The notes under the pieces were generated by a model. It worked only from the letters and a program-made list of their open reading frames with translations, was not told the origin of the DNA and ran no database searches. A DNA stretch of 64,000 bases from Helicoverpa zea (taxonomy: Eukaryota; Arthropoda; Insecta; Lepidoptera; Noctuidae). Shown in pieces: positions 1 to 11,977 of this stretch. The DNA is taken from the NCBI RefSeq assembly GCF_022581195.2, contig NC_061455.1, forward strand, positions 12,852,189-12,916,188. Direction: 5' to 3'. Within the stretch, counting starts at the first letter, position 1. Every line of letters starts with the position of its first letter. The translations under genes were made by a program, and so were the position numbers.

Positions 1-1254
1 CCTTTGGTCTATATATATAAAAATAAAATTGTGTATCCAAACAATAGTATATTAAAGTGCAATTTGCAGTGGTATGACAGTAACGCATCTTGGATTGTGT
101 AATTAAATATATTGTAGTCAACGACGACAAAATAAATATAGTGAAGACAAAACAATACTTCAGCAAAATAAACTCATATCTTAAACAAACCACAATTTCA
201 GAACAACAAAATAATATTCCATTGCTCACTCAACGAATATCAAAATTGTTTCAAAGCTTGCTATTTCAGTTCATAATATTCCGAAGCTCCAACATCGTCC
301 CACGACGCCATTTTATCTCATTCGCACAACATACCTAGTGAAGAAATTCCGAGCATCCAGTTCGCATCTGCCACATACATGCAAAATATCGTATAACCTT
401 CCATATTTGTTTTCCATTAATCCACTAGTTTGCGAAAACAAAGTAAACACGAATCCACTAACTGTTGTAACGAAACTTCACTTGGTATATACTCTGTCTT
501 GCTCTTATGCGGGAAGTTGGATAGAGATGGTGGTAGTGAGATGCTGTGTTGTGATAATGCAGTGTGCAGCTCTTTCGAAGGATGAAGTAATCATCTTTGA
601 ATATGGTAAACAGTTGGAAATTATTTTGTTGTTACTTCAAGGTTTTGCTTGCTTATAATAAGTTTGTGGCTTATTTACGAATGATGTCTCTTAGACTTTA
701 TTTTCGATATATTTTTCTGAGGAAATTTTATTTTGAATAAGTTGTTTTTTAACTTTACTTGTGTTGTCTAACTACCTTTCGAAAGTTACATAAGCCAGTC
801 AAAAACTTGTTTATGCTGCAGCAAAAAATCCTCTTAATAAGTGGCCCCTTTGAAACACACAGATTTAGTTGAAGCATTCCAATTATTTATTTTTCTAATA
901 ACCGTTTGCTAACTACACTTAGCCTGGGGTGTTGCTTAGCAAAAGATTTGTAAAGACATCCCCTATGAAGACATAGTACGGTATCACAGCAACTCCCTTT
1001 GATATTTACCCAAGCCATTCCTGTGATTAGACCTCTCAGCGTTGGCGATTATGACTTTGAAAAGTGCCGATCAAATAAATAAGCTGCTCGTACTTAAAGT
1101 AAATAAGTAGCAAGTAGGTACAATACATAAAATAATGAATAACGAATGTCAGGATGACCGTTCTTGCACCACGTTATTATGTTTTTGGGAAATCATCATA
1201 TTTTTTTTAATCCTCACAAAATCAAAACAATAATGATGAGTGACAGTTTAAGCA
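1..1254. other. AT-rich non-coding stretch
   Basis: I see no supportable gene here. Two short open frames (90-338 and 338-658, plus strand) have no recognisable motif, AT-biased codons and no splice context, so I treat them as chance. No repeat family that I recognise covers this part. Confidence 0.5.
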
Positions 1255-1360
1255 TGACATAGGCTGTCGCTCCATGTGGTACACCGATACTCAGTCGCAT
1301 CAGATCAGACTGGAAACCGACCCCAAAATAGGTTGATAGAGGCTAAGCAGATGATAATGA
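1255..1360 (+). repeat. SINE-like lepidopteran repeat, 3' part
   Basis: This is the tail of a dispersed repeat family that recurs at 6530-6697, 28925-29120 and 50890-50998. Shared words are 'gtcgctcc', 'actcagt/ctgcatc', 'agactggaa', 'ccgaccc' and 'aataggttg/atagttggg', ending in a run of 'gatga' units. The layout (conserved body and a short microsatellite end) is that of a retroposed SINE or a LINE 3' end. This copy is diverged and 5'-truncated. Confidence 0.55.
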
Positions 1361-2744
1361 ATGGTAGAATCGTCAGGTTTTATGGTTTAACTTTTTCAAA
1401 AAATATGTTTTTGAAAACAACTAAGCTGACTAATCTGTTCTCATAGATTTTTTTAGGTGTGCTATTACATATGAATATTTTTTTACTAACACTAACCACA
1501 TAATCCGAATTACAATGATAAAGACAATATAACAGCCAACAAAATAAAGCGATTACAGAGCGAACAGTTTACTCCGGTGGGTCATCTCTTCACAAATTGT
1601 CGCGAGTGCGTTTTATTGTCGCTCGTAAGGGCACATGCAAATATGCGTTCTGTTTCTGCTATTTATGTAATTGTGCGGTAGATGCAAATTAGTTGGGTGT
1701 TATGATTATATTGTGTGTATTTTTTTACTGAACGAGATGTTGAATATTTTACTTTTGAAAAATACGAGTCACTGTTCAAAAAATATATAACGGTTTGTCA
1801 AAATTGTGTGCAAACTTTTCAAATATAACTTTTAGTAAATACAAATAAAAATACAGAAACAGCAAAACCTGATACCTATAATAAAATATTTTACAACATA
1901 AAATGCACTGTAAGTTTCAGCATTTTCCACAACATCTATAAATACCTTCACTAGCTTCCTCTTCTTTCTTTCCCAGACAACAAAAATAAACTCATTTATA
2001 ATACCTGGGAGCAATGCAACCTCAGAACTTGAACCATAAGCAATTTAACCGTATATATTCAAATTCGAAGACAGTAGATATGATAGTTTAACGGCTACAG
2101 TTATGTTGCTTGGAACTACATATTGTACTCCTAACATAGATTAACAGGAGTGCCAGGCACGCCAATGCGATAGCTGGCATTTGAAGTAAATGCCTTCGTC
2201 TGTTATATATAATGGTATATAATTCGTATTATATATGTTGGTTCATTATGTTTGGTAGCATAATAATGTCTTATTGACATAGTGGAATTATGTAGCTAGA
2301 TTATCCGTACTTATTGAAATAAGCTCTGAATCGACAGGACATTCCATCTAAAACATGTTTATGTTAAGGTTCACCACAGTCTGTCAATAAATAATTTGAT
2401 CTTATAAAGTCAATCCATTTCTGTATTTAAAATATTTTTTATACATAAAAAGTAAAGTTAACATCTGTGATGTTTAAATTAAAAATTGTCTAGGTAAATC
2501 TATTGTTCTGCCTAACTCATTCGTAAAAACAAGCGTAAAGTTGAAAAACGTTCTTTCTCACTTTCTTAAAAAAAAATATAGAACAACCCAACAAAACATC
2601 ATTACAAAGCGCACATATTTTCTAATCCCCAGCATTATGTCTGCGCCTTACCCAGTTTTACCGCCCGTTACTTTATTCTGAGTAAAAAAAGTAATTCCGC
2701 TATGATGCCTTTATCACCGGCCGTAGACGTATAGAGTTATGGCC
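1361..2744. other. AT-rich non-coding stretch
   Basis: No gene is supported. Two copies of the POU-type octamer ATGCAAAT lie about 50 bases apart (near 1635 and 1683), just after a moderately GC-richer block at 1560-1650. This may be regulatory, but two 8-mers are weak evidence. Confidence 0.4.
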
Positions 2745-3090
2745 CTTCTCATTTCGTTAGATAGTCCTTTGTTTAGAGGACGTATCACGGAGTAAGGAAA
2801 GAGCAGAGATGTCATAATGCAGGTAGGTCAGGTGTCTTCCTCTAGGTCAAATTCCTACGGTGTGCATGGCGAAAACGATCAGTCACGAGTGAATTAACGA
2901 GTTTTGGGTTCTTTTGAGAGTTTTGGTATTTACAAAAAATCGGGGTCCGGAGAAGGCGTATAAGGGTAAAAGCAGTAACGTACCTCGTCCCCCGCACACA
3001 AGCATTTGGGCGCGCTACTTTCTTAGGCTATTTTTTTTTGTTATGGAACCTCTGGTAGTCATTTTGTTCTCCATGGGACGTATACCTTTA
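2745..3090 (+). repeat. Dispersed repeat family A, copy 1
   Basis: This is one of three copies of a roughly 330-bp repeat; the others are 4319-4668 (minus) and 15930-16250 (plus). Shared blocks in order: 'cggag..aaggaaa..gagatg', 'taggtca', 'acgatcagt..cga', 'aacgag', 'aagg..gtataagg', 'ggcgcgctactttcttag', 'ttatggaacctc' and 'ttctccatgg'. The 128-codon open frame at 2914-3300 starts inside the repeat and matches neither sister copy as a protein, so I do not call it a gene. Element class is unknown. Confidence 0.6.
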
Positions 3091-4318
3091 TATCGTACTT
3101 GTCATCGTGTTTTTTGTGAAACTTTGCTGTTTATAGCTCATTTGTTTTTTTCCGCTGATTCTGTGGGTTACTCGTACCTTACTTTATTAGGTTGGTGTTA
3201 TAGGCTCGCTGTTGTTTGTAGTGGTATGTTTAAAGTTTATGTAAATGGAACTTTTTGTTATAGTGAGGTACAAATTTTATGTATTTTTGTACGTGATTGA
3301 TTATGAGTCTTTTTTATAGTACGGTTTGGGTTTATGAGAAGATTATCAGGTTGATGATTCTGTAAATAGGTAAAAGTTATGTAAAATCCAGATAGTATTG
3401 AAAGATTACATATATTTTTATTTTGCGTTTATAATTCAGAAGGTCAAGCAAAGATGAGCTTTAGCATCAATATATAGCAATAATAAAGCTTAAAATATAT
3501 TTCTATTCTTCTAACATAAGAATCGAACTATTGAAAACACAGTTAAACACTACCCTTCACACAAAATCTTATACCTATAGTCAGAACGGAACAAACATTG
3601 AAAACACCATTTATTGCGTACACAGTAGAGTCTAAAATCGCTTAACAAAAGGATAGTTTGAAGTAGAAAGTTGACAATGGCGGAGTGCGCAGCGCCAAAA
3701 TGATTTGAACAAATATTCATTGAATGTAAATCCACCGAGGCCGCTTTGGATTAGAAGAGGGTTACTGTATACGGTAGCAATTTTAAAACGTAAAAGCGAA
3801 TTGTTTAATTGATTTGTAACGTCTGTGTGGGTTTTTGACATGGATTTCTATGAGATAGATTTTTGTTTTTTTGGTTTTTATTTACTAAAGGACAATTAAA
3901 TTAGAAAAGTTTTTTTTTTCATGGTTTGTACCTAGTCCAATTTAGGGATGAAACAAAACGTAAACTGCTAGTGAAAAAGCCTTATCTAACCTGGGAGGAA
4001 TATATAGGACTCAAAGCGCGCGCGTGATGTTGAGCGTGGGGATCGAACTATTGAAAATTAGATCTCAAAATGAAACTAGATTAGACACATTTTCTATCTG
4101 AGAATTGTCTGATACATCCCTTTAATAAAAAAAACTGTTTAATTTATTTCTCAAATTACCATCAAAAACACGATCCCACCATAACTTCATATATAACCCA
4201 AATCCCCCCTCACCTACTTCCAAATGCCGAGCATGAACGTTTATAACCCTTGATCAAAGATGCCGCGAAGATAATGCCGGTAATTACCACAACCCTGCTA
4301 GATTAGACTCCGGCACCA
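3091..4318. other. Non-coding stretch
   Basis: I see only AT-rich sequence and chance ORFs. A short CG-alternating patch (gcgcgcgcg) lies near 4017-4026. No splice-flanked coding block was found. Confidence 0.45.
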
Positions 4319-4668
4319 CGAAGTACAAAATTAACAGCGGAGGTGCCATAACGCAAAATCTCCTAAGAAAGTAGCGCGCCAAAAATGTGGCGTATGCCAG
4401 AGACGAGGACCAGTTGGCTGTCCTCCGCTCTTATACCCCTTCTTTGCATCCGCCCATTTTTTTGTAAAAACAAAAATGGTCGATAGATGTCTCAAAGAAC
4501 CAGAATTCCTGATCAATTCACTCGTTACTGATCATTTCGGTCATGCCCACTCGTACGTATTTAACCTAGATGAAGGCGCCTTGGCCTACCTGCATTATGA
4601 CATCTCCGCTCATTTTTCCTTGCTCCGGGGTTGTAACTCCGTTACACATAATAAAATGGAGCCTTAAA
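4319..4668 (-). repeat. Dispersed repeat family A, copy 2 (inverted)
   Basis: Read on the minus strand, this copy follows the same block order as 2745-3090, including the purine-rich 'cggatgcaaagaaggggta' region and the 'ggcgcgctactttcttagg' block. With copy 1 it forms an inverted pair separated by about 1.2 kb. The 61- and 63-codon ORFs on either strand are repeat-borne. Class unknown. Confidence 0.6.
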
Positions 4669-5499
4669 GCCGCCCTTTTGTGGAATCCCTTTATGTATAC
4701 CTGAAGCATTGGAGTTAGGATACTTTTCATTTTAGTTGGGTAATGTATTGTACCGAAAGTTTACAGTGGTACTTGTATAACTGGATAATGTTTTTCTCAT
4801 GATTTTTACGTATATTAGGTCATAATATACAAAAATCGTACATAAAAATATCGTTATTTATTAAAGAGCGCATGTTCTCTAGAGTGCATGTCCGTCCAGC
4901 TCAGGGACAGTTATACAGAATGCTTTTAAAATACCTATAAAAAAATAAACTTTGTCTTCTTAAAGAATAACGAGTTAAACCATCAATGAATGTAAGGACT
5001 TTTACGTATTTTTCTACGCAACATTTTTTTTTAATATAAACCCTACCAAAATGCAAACAAAATGCTTCGAGCCGTTCTATTCTATACAGTAGGCGTTCCA
5101 TATCGCTTCGCATATGCAAGCCGAGCTTAGGGCAGAGCAATTAACATTTTTATATGACTCATTTGCATACACGCCTTGATAACTCTATGAATTTAAATTT
5201 ATTAAAGGTTCTGCTCTAGTTCTAGTCATTTTAGTGGTCAAAGGGGTCGGTTTTGTTGCGAACTTTCTAGAACTTTTGCTGTTAGATCGTGGTAAGGGTT
5301 AGATATTTTGTTTATTTTTTTTACTTGTTCTTGTTTACTTTAAATGATTGTAAAAGCATAATGTTTTGGCACTTTATAAGCCAGAATAATTTATTTTTAT
5401 AGACATCAAAAAAGCTTATTTTACTTTCCGTAAAAACATTTTTTTGTTTTATTTTTTAACTGTTGAAAATCCAAAATACCGTTGGGCAGTTGATTAACC
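4669..5499. other. Non-coding stretch
   Basis: There is no gene or recognisable repeat. It contains the heat-shock-element-like array annotated at 5260-5277. Confidence 0.4.
5260..5277. promoter_or_regulatory. Heat-shock-element-like array
   Basis: The sequence reads GAAnnTTCnnGAAnnTTT: three perfect alternating pentamer cores plus one imperfect core. The HSF consensus is alternating GAA/TTC units at 5-bp spacing. No gene start is visible next to it, so function is only a possibility. Confidence 0.3.
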
Positions 5500-5719
5500 A
5501 TAATAATATATACTATACTAATAATATCAAGAAGAAAACTTTGTTTGTTTGGTTTGTAATGGATAAACTCAAAAACTACTGGACCGATTTTAATATTCTT
5601 TCACCATTAGAAGCTATATGTATTATCTGCGAGTAACATAGGCTATATTTTATCCCGGTGGGGCAGTAGCTCCCACGGGACGCGGGTGAAACTGAAACGG
5701 ACCTGCGGAAAACGACTAG
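5500..5719 (+). mobile_element. Lep1/Helitron-like repeat
   Basis: The block runs from an AT-rich head through 'aactcaaaaactactggaccga', 'aacataggctatattttatccc' and 'acgggacgcgggtgaaac' to an end in CTAG followed by T. This is the body of a very common lepidopteran non-autonomous repeat that I associate with Helitron-like Lep1 elements; Helitrons typically end in CTRR before T. Related copies occur at 11855-11977, 19660-19857 and 55400-55581. No transposase or Rep/helicase is present. Confidence 0.5.
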
Positions 5720-6529
5720 TAGTTCTGAAAAAGTTAGTCATACAATAATATATTTTCAAAGATATTAAAAAATAAATTAATTATCTTTAAAAACACCTTA
5801 ATTAACTTATATATATCTTAAGGTGGTCATTGTGAGCTACTTCAATACTTTCCACTTTGACCTGTCACTCTGTCAAGTCATGGTATCTCAAAAACTCATA
5901 ATAATGATCTTGCGGCATTTTTTGCGTGTCAGCTGGGAGAGTAATGCGTCACGAGAAATGAGACGAAATATCTTGGAAACACTTGAGTATCTTTTGGTGA
6001 AAAAATCGCTTTTATTGCGTCTTTGCGTAGTTTAGTAATATTATGTTTATCATAGTTTGAAGTAGGGTAGAATAACAGTTATTCTACCTACTTCAACATG
6101 TGACTTATTAAAAAAAAAACAATTGCCGATCATATAAACCTTTTCTCATTTCAAATAGGCTTAGTGACTTTCAATTTGGCAAAATTTATGATTATATAAT
6201 ATACCTACTAAAACGAAATACCTACATAATTTACACTTCAAAACATTAGCACACAAAATGTAGCACCATGAACAGTCATAAATAAAGAATCATTTCATCA
6301 GTAAACGTCATCAGACGTCCGACTGTCAAGCCATCCGTAATTCGGGCCATTCATCATGCGACGGGCCCGAACTAATTTAGTGGCTACTATAAATCTTGAC
6401 CAACAGAATTGTCGTACGACACGGCATTGACGGACACTGTTGTTATTTTGATTGATATATTTATAGGTATAGTTTAATGCAATCATGTTTTGGTAGAACT
6501 AATCTACCTAGTACCTACAGGTTGGATTC
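5720..6529. other. Non-coding stretch
   Basis: No gene is supported. It contains the short hairpin at 6057-6096. Confidence 0.4.
6057..6096. repeat. Short inverted repeat (hairpin)
   Basis: The left arm 6057-6075 and right arm 6079-6096 pair over 18 bp with a single-base bulge and a 3-nt loop. It sits in AT-rich DNA with no ORF. It may be the remnant of a small foldback element. Confidence 0.6.
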
Positions 6530-6697
6530 AACTTGAGCTGATATACTTTCCTGCCCGGGTAAACTGGGTTGAGGAGGTCAGATGGGGCAGTCGCTCCTTG
6601 TAAAGCACTGGTACTCAGCTGCATCCGGTTAGACTGGAAGCCGACCCTAACATAGTTGGGAAAAGGCTCGGAAGATGAGATCATGAGATGATCAAAG
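6530..6697 (+). repeat. SINE-like lepidopteran repeat
   Basis: This is the best-preserved copy of the family seen at 1255-1360. It contains 'cccgggtaaactgggttgag', 'cagtcgctccttgtaaagca', 'actcagctgcatccggttag' and 'catagttgggaaaaggctcg', followed by a short 'gatgagat' tail. The family is a common lepidopteran interspersed repeat. I cannot tell whether it is a SINE or the 3' end of a LINE. Confidence 0.65.
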
Positions 6698-7505
6698 AGC
6701 CCTGCTTCTATTCTTACCAGATAAAATGATAGAGAGGTTTCCATAATTACTCATAATGCGTCACAAGACTTGAAACATAAGTTTTCAAAATTGAATCATA
6801 AACACACACCAACTCTACACGATGATATCAAACAGAAAGTCGCTCAAAACAAATCCAAAGGTGCAACGAAACTGAATCAATAAACATCGAATAGAAGCCA
6901 GCCGATGCGTTTCCAAACCCGGAGCACATACAAGCTTTACTACTAGTTTGATGTAACAACGGTTCAACACGGCACCGGTCATTGCAACAATGTCAGCCGA
7001 ACCCGATTTTTGTTCAACGAATTTTTGAATTTTTTGAAATTCGAGGTTTTCGTTCTGTTGGTGAAACGGAGATGAAAGTTGATGGGCGGGTGAATAAGAA
7101 GTTTCTGGTTTTTTAATGTGAGTGTCAAGTGTCATCATTGTGTAATTGTCTACATGGTGTAAAATACACACTATTTATGTTGATAGTGATTATTATATTA
7201 TGTATTGTAAGCTCTGCATAAAGTGATATTTGATAGATAAATGAAAAAACTTCATGAATTAATCACAATCATACAAATATATATTTTTATTTGTCTAAAT
7301 ATTAATATAGCCATAATTTAAAACACTACACTACCTACACTCTAATTTCCATATCACAGCTTCAGTCGTAATTGTATAAACATTTCTACAAATAAAAAAA
7401 ATAACACAAAAATATACGTAAAGTTAATTAAATATGAGGATTCCTGTGTAATCCAAGCGAGTTTTTGAGGGTTTGGTGTGAAAACGTACGTGTCATTTCC
7501 CGGAA
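6698..7505. other. Non-coding stretch
   Basis: Only chance ORFs are seen, the longest at 6815-7171 on the minus strand with no motif. The 3' end of the LINE remnant begins at about 7505. Confidence 0.4.
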
Positions 7506-9895
7506 CCTTTACGTGTACAAATAAATTAAAACTTAGTCTCCTCGATCGTTCCCTCAATGCTGAGGATCGTGACTCCTTTTTATTTCGTCAACCAGTTGTC
7601 TCCATCGGTTACGTTCCGTTGCTTGGTGTAGTGCAGTGCTACAGATATCTCCAGTTCCTCCGATATCTGGTCTGACCACCGTTTGGGACTTCTACCTCTA
7701 GGTCTTTTGCCTTCAATTTTTCCTGTTACCATCAGGCGTTCCAAGTTGTTAGTGTCTCTGCGAGCAACGTGGCCGAAATACCCGTACTATTCGCTGCTAG
7801 CAGGTAGTGGGATAAGCGTTTTGTCTTTTCTAGCTTTAGTTGTTGTAGAATGGATACATTTGTGCGGAAGGCTGTCCATGGTATCTGCAGCATACGGCGT
7901 CCCAACACCACAATCTCAAAAGCGTCGATTCTCAGCCTGTCGGCAGCTTTAAAAGTCCACGTTTCCGCACCATATAATGCGATGGAAAAGACAAAGAGTG
8001 CGGGACCAGATGTATTTTGGTCCGAATATCTGATGTTTCGGTCCTTCAGACTTTGCTTCAACTGGGTCCATCGCTGGTCTTTGCCATGCCAATTCGCCTA
8101 CGTATTTCAGGTTCGCTACTTCCCTTATTTGTTATTAACGAGCCAAGGTATTGGAACTGGTTTACGGTCTCGTAGGTCATGTAGGAATATCCAGTGCGTT
8201 TGAATCGTGTCAAATCGATCAACGATCATGAGCTTGGTCTTAGATTTGTTAATTGCAAGTCCCATTTCCAGACTGGCTGTTTCTAAACGACGCAGCAGCT
8301 CCGCATTTCGTTTTCGGATGATGCGAAAAGGTTGGTATCGTCTGCATATCTCAGATTAGGATATCTTGACTCCACCTATCTTTATGCCACCCTCCAGTCT
8401 TCTAGCGTTTGACGCATAATGTGTTCTCCGTAAATATTAAAGAGTATAGGAGAGATTATGCATCCCTGACGAACGCCCTTCTGGAATGTGAAACGGCTTG
8501 ATGTTGTGTCTCCTACTGTTACAGTGCCATAACTCGACTCATAAAGGTTGCGAATCAGCATTACGAGGTGGGAGGGTACCCCCGCTTCGGTAAGTACTTT
8601 CCATAGTTTCTCCCACTTGACGCAGTCAAAAGCTTTTTGGTAGTCCACAAAACACATGAAAGTTGGGGTGTTATATTCGTAGCATTTTTCTATTATGAGC
8701 CTTAAGTTTAATATTTGTTCTCTCGTTCCCCTTTCTTTTACAAAACCCGCTTGTTCTTGGGGTATTTGCCAATCCAGGAAAGCTCTTAGTCTGGCATTGA
8801 GGATGTTAAGGAGAACTTTGCTGGCATGGGATATTAGTGCAATAGTTCTGTAATTACTACAGTTCCGCATCGATCCTTTTTTATGGAGAGGAAGAATTGC
8901 GGAGTGTACCCAGTCAGATGGCCAAAGTCCTGTATGCCATATTCTATTGCATATATTATGCAGGCATGTTATTCCATTTGAGCCCAGTCCTTTCAAGACT
9001 TCCGCTGTGATTCGATCCGGCCCTGGTGCTTTATTTCTTTTAAGTTTCCGGATCGCATCTTCAACTTCTGAGCGGAGAATGCTGGGCTCTTCATCTCCTA
9101 TGATTTTATTTGATGAAGTGGATTTGGATGATTGGTCTTGGTAGAGTTCCTCGCAGTATTCTTTCCATCTTTCAGCTACTTTGGCAACTTCATGTATCGG
9201 ATTCCCATTTTTGTCATCTATCACCCACGAGGAAGGTTTGACTTTGTGTGTTATTTGTTTGACCTTTCTGAAAAGATCAGCAGTTTGATACTTGTCCGCA
9301 TGATGTTCGATTTCGGTACAGATGTTCTCCAAATACTGGTTCTTATCCCTTCTGCACTGTCTTTGAATTAACCTGGACATTTGAGAGTACTTCACTTCGA
9401 GATTTTCGGGTCTTTCGCCACTTTTGAGTTCTTTTACGTAGCTTTATGTTAGACCAAACCTCCTCTGACATCCCAGTCTTTTTTATCCATAGGTTTTTTT
9501 GGCTATAAAATCTAGTGCATTAACAATTTTCTCGCCTAAACTGCTGCCATTGCTCTTCTGGATTCATATGTGCAAATTTTATGGGTGTGTTCTGCTAGAT
9601 ATGATACCGTATTGTTCTGGAAACCATCGTATTTCCGGTTCTGAGAGCCTAGCTAAAGGATTTGCATTCTTACGACGAATCTTTAGACGCACTCGTAGAT
9701 CTGACACTAGCAGTTGATGATCAGAGCCACAATCCCGCTCCTGGATATGCTTCTAGTGTTCGTTATGGACGACTCCATCCTGTTAGCAATCCGTAAAAAA
9801 TCAATTTGATTACGGTATTTTCACCGGGTGAAGTCCATGTATATAATCTTCGCTTGTGGTGTTTTGAAGCACGTGTTGGTTATAGTTAAATTATT
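7506..9895 (-). pseudogene. 5'-truncated, frameshifted RTE-like LINE
   Basis: This is a dead copy of a non-LTR retrotransposon on the minus strand. From high to low coordinate it shows: the end of the AP-endonuclease domain, with a TWTSP...NQID-like block near 9830-9790 and SDH near 9715; an intact RT stretch of 337 codons (9395-8382) with KAPGPD, FVDYQKAFD and the QGCxxSP box; the YADD catalytic box at 8337-8348 in a shifted frame; then a C-terminal tail (8061-7732 and on to about 7530) with an ALYGAETW block and a GRSPKRWSDQ block. Frameshifts and stops separate these pieces and the N-terminal endonuclease is missing. The motif set resembles RTE-clade elements (BovB relatives), but clade assignment needs a tree. 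Confidence 0.8.
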
Positions 9896-11567
9896 GCTTA
9901 CACAGAAAAACTTAGTAAAAGAGAGAATAATATAATAACACGTTCTGAATAAATGAAAAAAAAAATACATATTATTCAAAATCACTTTAACAAATATCCA
10001 TGTTAAATAAAAATAGACTTAACTTGATGACAGTCAGAGTACAATTTCTCATGAAGTGAGTAGCATTTTGTAACTTGAGTAGCAAACTGTTCGATTATAT
10101 TATTACGGTCGAAGCCAATGGCACCATTTGCAAATGGCCCATTTCAGATGTTTGACTATTTCACCGTAAACTTGTTACAAATGTTCTAACTTGGTGACCT
10201 GCTACAATATTAATTATGGTTTCGCTTTCCCAATTTCAAATTACAATGAAATTTTCATGGGTTTTTGGTGTAATGATTGGATGAAAATGTAGTGTCGATT
10301 GTGTTATGGCTTTGACCAATGACGCCAATTATTTTATTTTTACTTATATCAAGTTATAATAATTAAGATTAATAACTTTACTTCCAGTCCTTATTGGCTA
10401 ATGAGCCAGTTTTCATTTGATTTTTCAGAGAATTTGATACGTGAATCCCTACCAACTTTAGCGAACGCTTATGTATAAGCCTGAACTATACAAAACAGTT
10501 TCAAGATGAAATGCAATGACGCATAAGTTTATGTTTGACACGCAAAAATGGTACAACCCTTTCTCCTATTCTACAATGTTAATTACATATAACCTAGAAC
10601 AATTTCAATTTCAATTCATACCTTACCGTAATGGATACCATATATTTTAATTGATTCAACAGAATGCCACAGAATCAATGTTAACAAATTATACGCAGCA
10701 TTGACCACAGAACATACATATAAATATATTACCGAATGTTTAACTGTTCGTGGATGTGTAATAGTCGGCCAACGATTCCAGAGGGATCGCCCACAAAACT
10801 GTGAGCACAGGCGCCTCGGATTTTAACACGTATTTAAAACGAGTTGCAGAAAAATATTTTATTTAAAGGCTGTAGGTAAATGACTATGTTTTTTTTTGCA
10901 AGTGAGTGTAAAGTTTTTGATGATGCGTTTTGGTGGTAAAGTTACGACCATTAGTGTGGTTAGTAAAGGGTACATCCATCCGCTGTCAAAAAGTTGTAAT
11001 ATGGTAGTTAATAACTAAGAAGATATCCTGTCCTGAACTTTATCATTCCTATTTAACAATTTCAATAACTCCGACACCATCAAACTCAAAAGAATGCAAC
11101 AAGATTCCAACAATTGACATCTAAAATTTTCCCATCCTCAAAATCAAAGTCAGCACATAACATAACCCGTTTTCCCATTACACAGTCGCGAGTCGGTCAA
11201 CATTACCCAGGGGAGCACAATTTTGGCATTTCAGATTTTCAGCCTGACTAACAGATAAATGAACGACCGCCAACGAATGTCTCGTAAACCACACGCATTC
11301 CAATTAAGGGTGGAAGATTTTTTTTTTAATTTTGGAAAGTTTTTTTTTTTGGGGAGGATGAAAATTAATAGGTTTTGGGTGAGGGGTTTTTTGTAAATAA
11401 AAATAGCGGTGAGGAGTAGTTTGGTGGATTTTTTTACAAATATGAAATGATTGCAAACGCCATGATCAATATACAGTATATGTATCTATAGGTACTGATG
11501 CTAATAACGACGTAAGATTGTGTTAGTACTCTTGAGGCTTTAAGACCGTTGAAAGCTATAATATACA
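9896..11567. other. Non-coding stretch
   Basis: No gene is supported. It contains poly-T runs (11319-11350) and a GC-richer block at 10765-10830 that I do not recognise. Confidence 0.4.
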
Positions 11568-11848
11568 TGTCGGAGGCGAACATCAGGATGGCACTATTGT
11601 CCGACATCAGCCAGGATACTCGTACAAAGAGATAATTCAAAACTCAAAAACGTTTATTCAAATTACGTCAGAACAAAAGACAGCCCCCAAAACGCCCGCC
11701 CTTCGCCTCAACGAAGACTGAGCTCCGCGGACGCCACACTGACCACCACGACTCTGCCAAGCGCGCCAAAATGTTGTTTCACTAGAAACGCCACCAGAGG
11801 GCGCACTTGCGTCTCGTTTAGTGTCCGTACTAATGACCGTCTCCGACA
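11568..11848 (-). mobile_element. Probable solo LTR
   Basis: On the minus strand this 281-bp block starts TGTCGGAG and ends CTCCGACA, a perfect 8-bp terminal inverted repeat with the TG...CA ends of an LTR. An AATAAA lies inside, toward the 3' end on the minus strand. The flanks do not give a clean duplication (TACA against TATA), so the copy is old or the boundary is off by a few bases. Its 'gggcgttttggggNctgtctttt' stretch recurs near 45867-45889. The 63-codon ORF inside it is not a gene. Confidence 0.45.
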
Positions 11849-11854
11849 TATAGA

Positions 11855-11977
11855 TTTGAAAAACTATTTAACTGTAGGAAAGCTAAAAGACTATCCCCGA
11901 AAACACAGACTATGTTTTATTCGGTGATGTGAAGAAGTTCCCACGAGACGTTGGTGAAAATACAGGAAAACAGCTAG
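11855..11977 (+). mobile_element. Lep1/Helitron-like repeat fragment
   Basis: This is a diverged copy ending 'ggaaaacagctag' before T, with the internal 'gttcccacgagacgttggtg' block that corresponds to the 'cccacgggacgcgggtg' block of the copy at 5500-5719. It is truncated at its 5' side. Confidence 0.4.

Noticed and set aside
2914..3300. 128-codon ORF as a gene
   Set aside because: Its start lies inside repeat family A, the frame is not kept in the sister copies, and it lacks motifs and splice context.
7850..8203. 117-codon plus-strand ORF
   Set aside because: It is the antisense shadow of the LINE C-terminal region.
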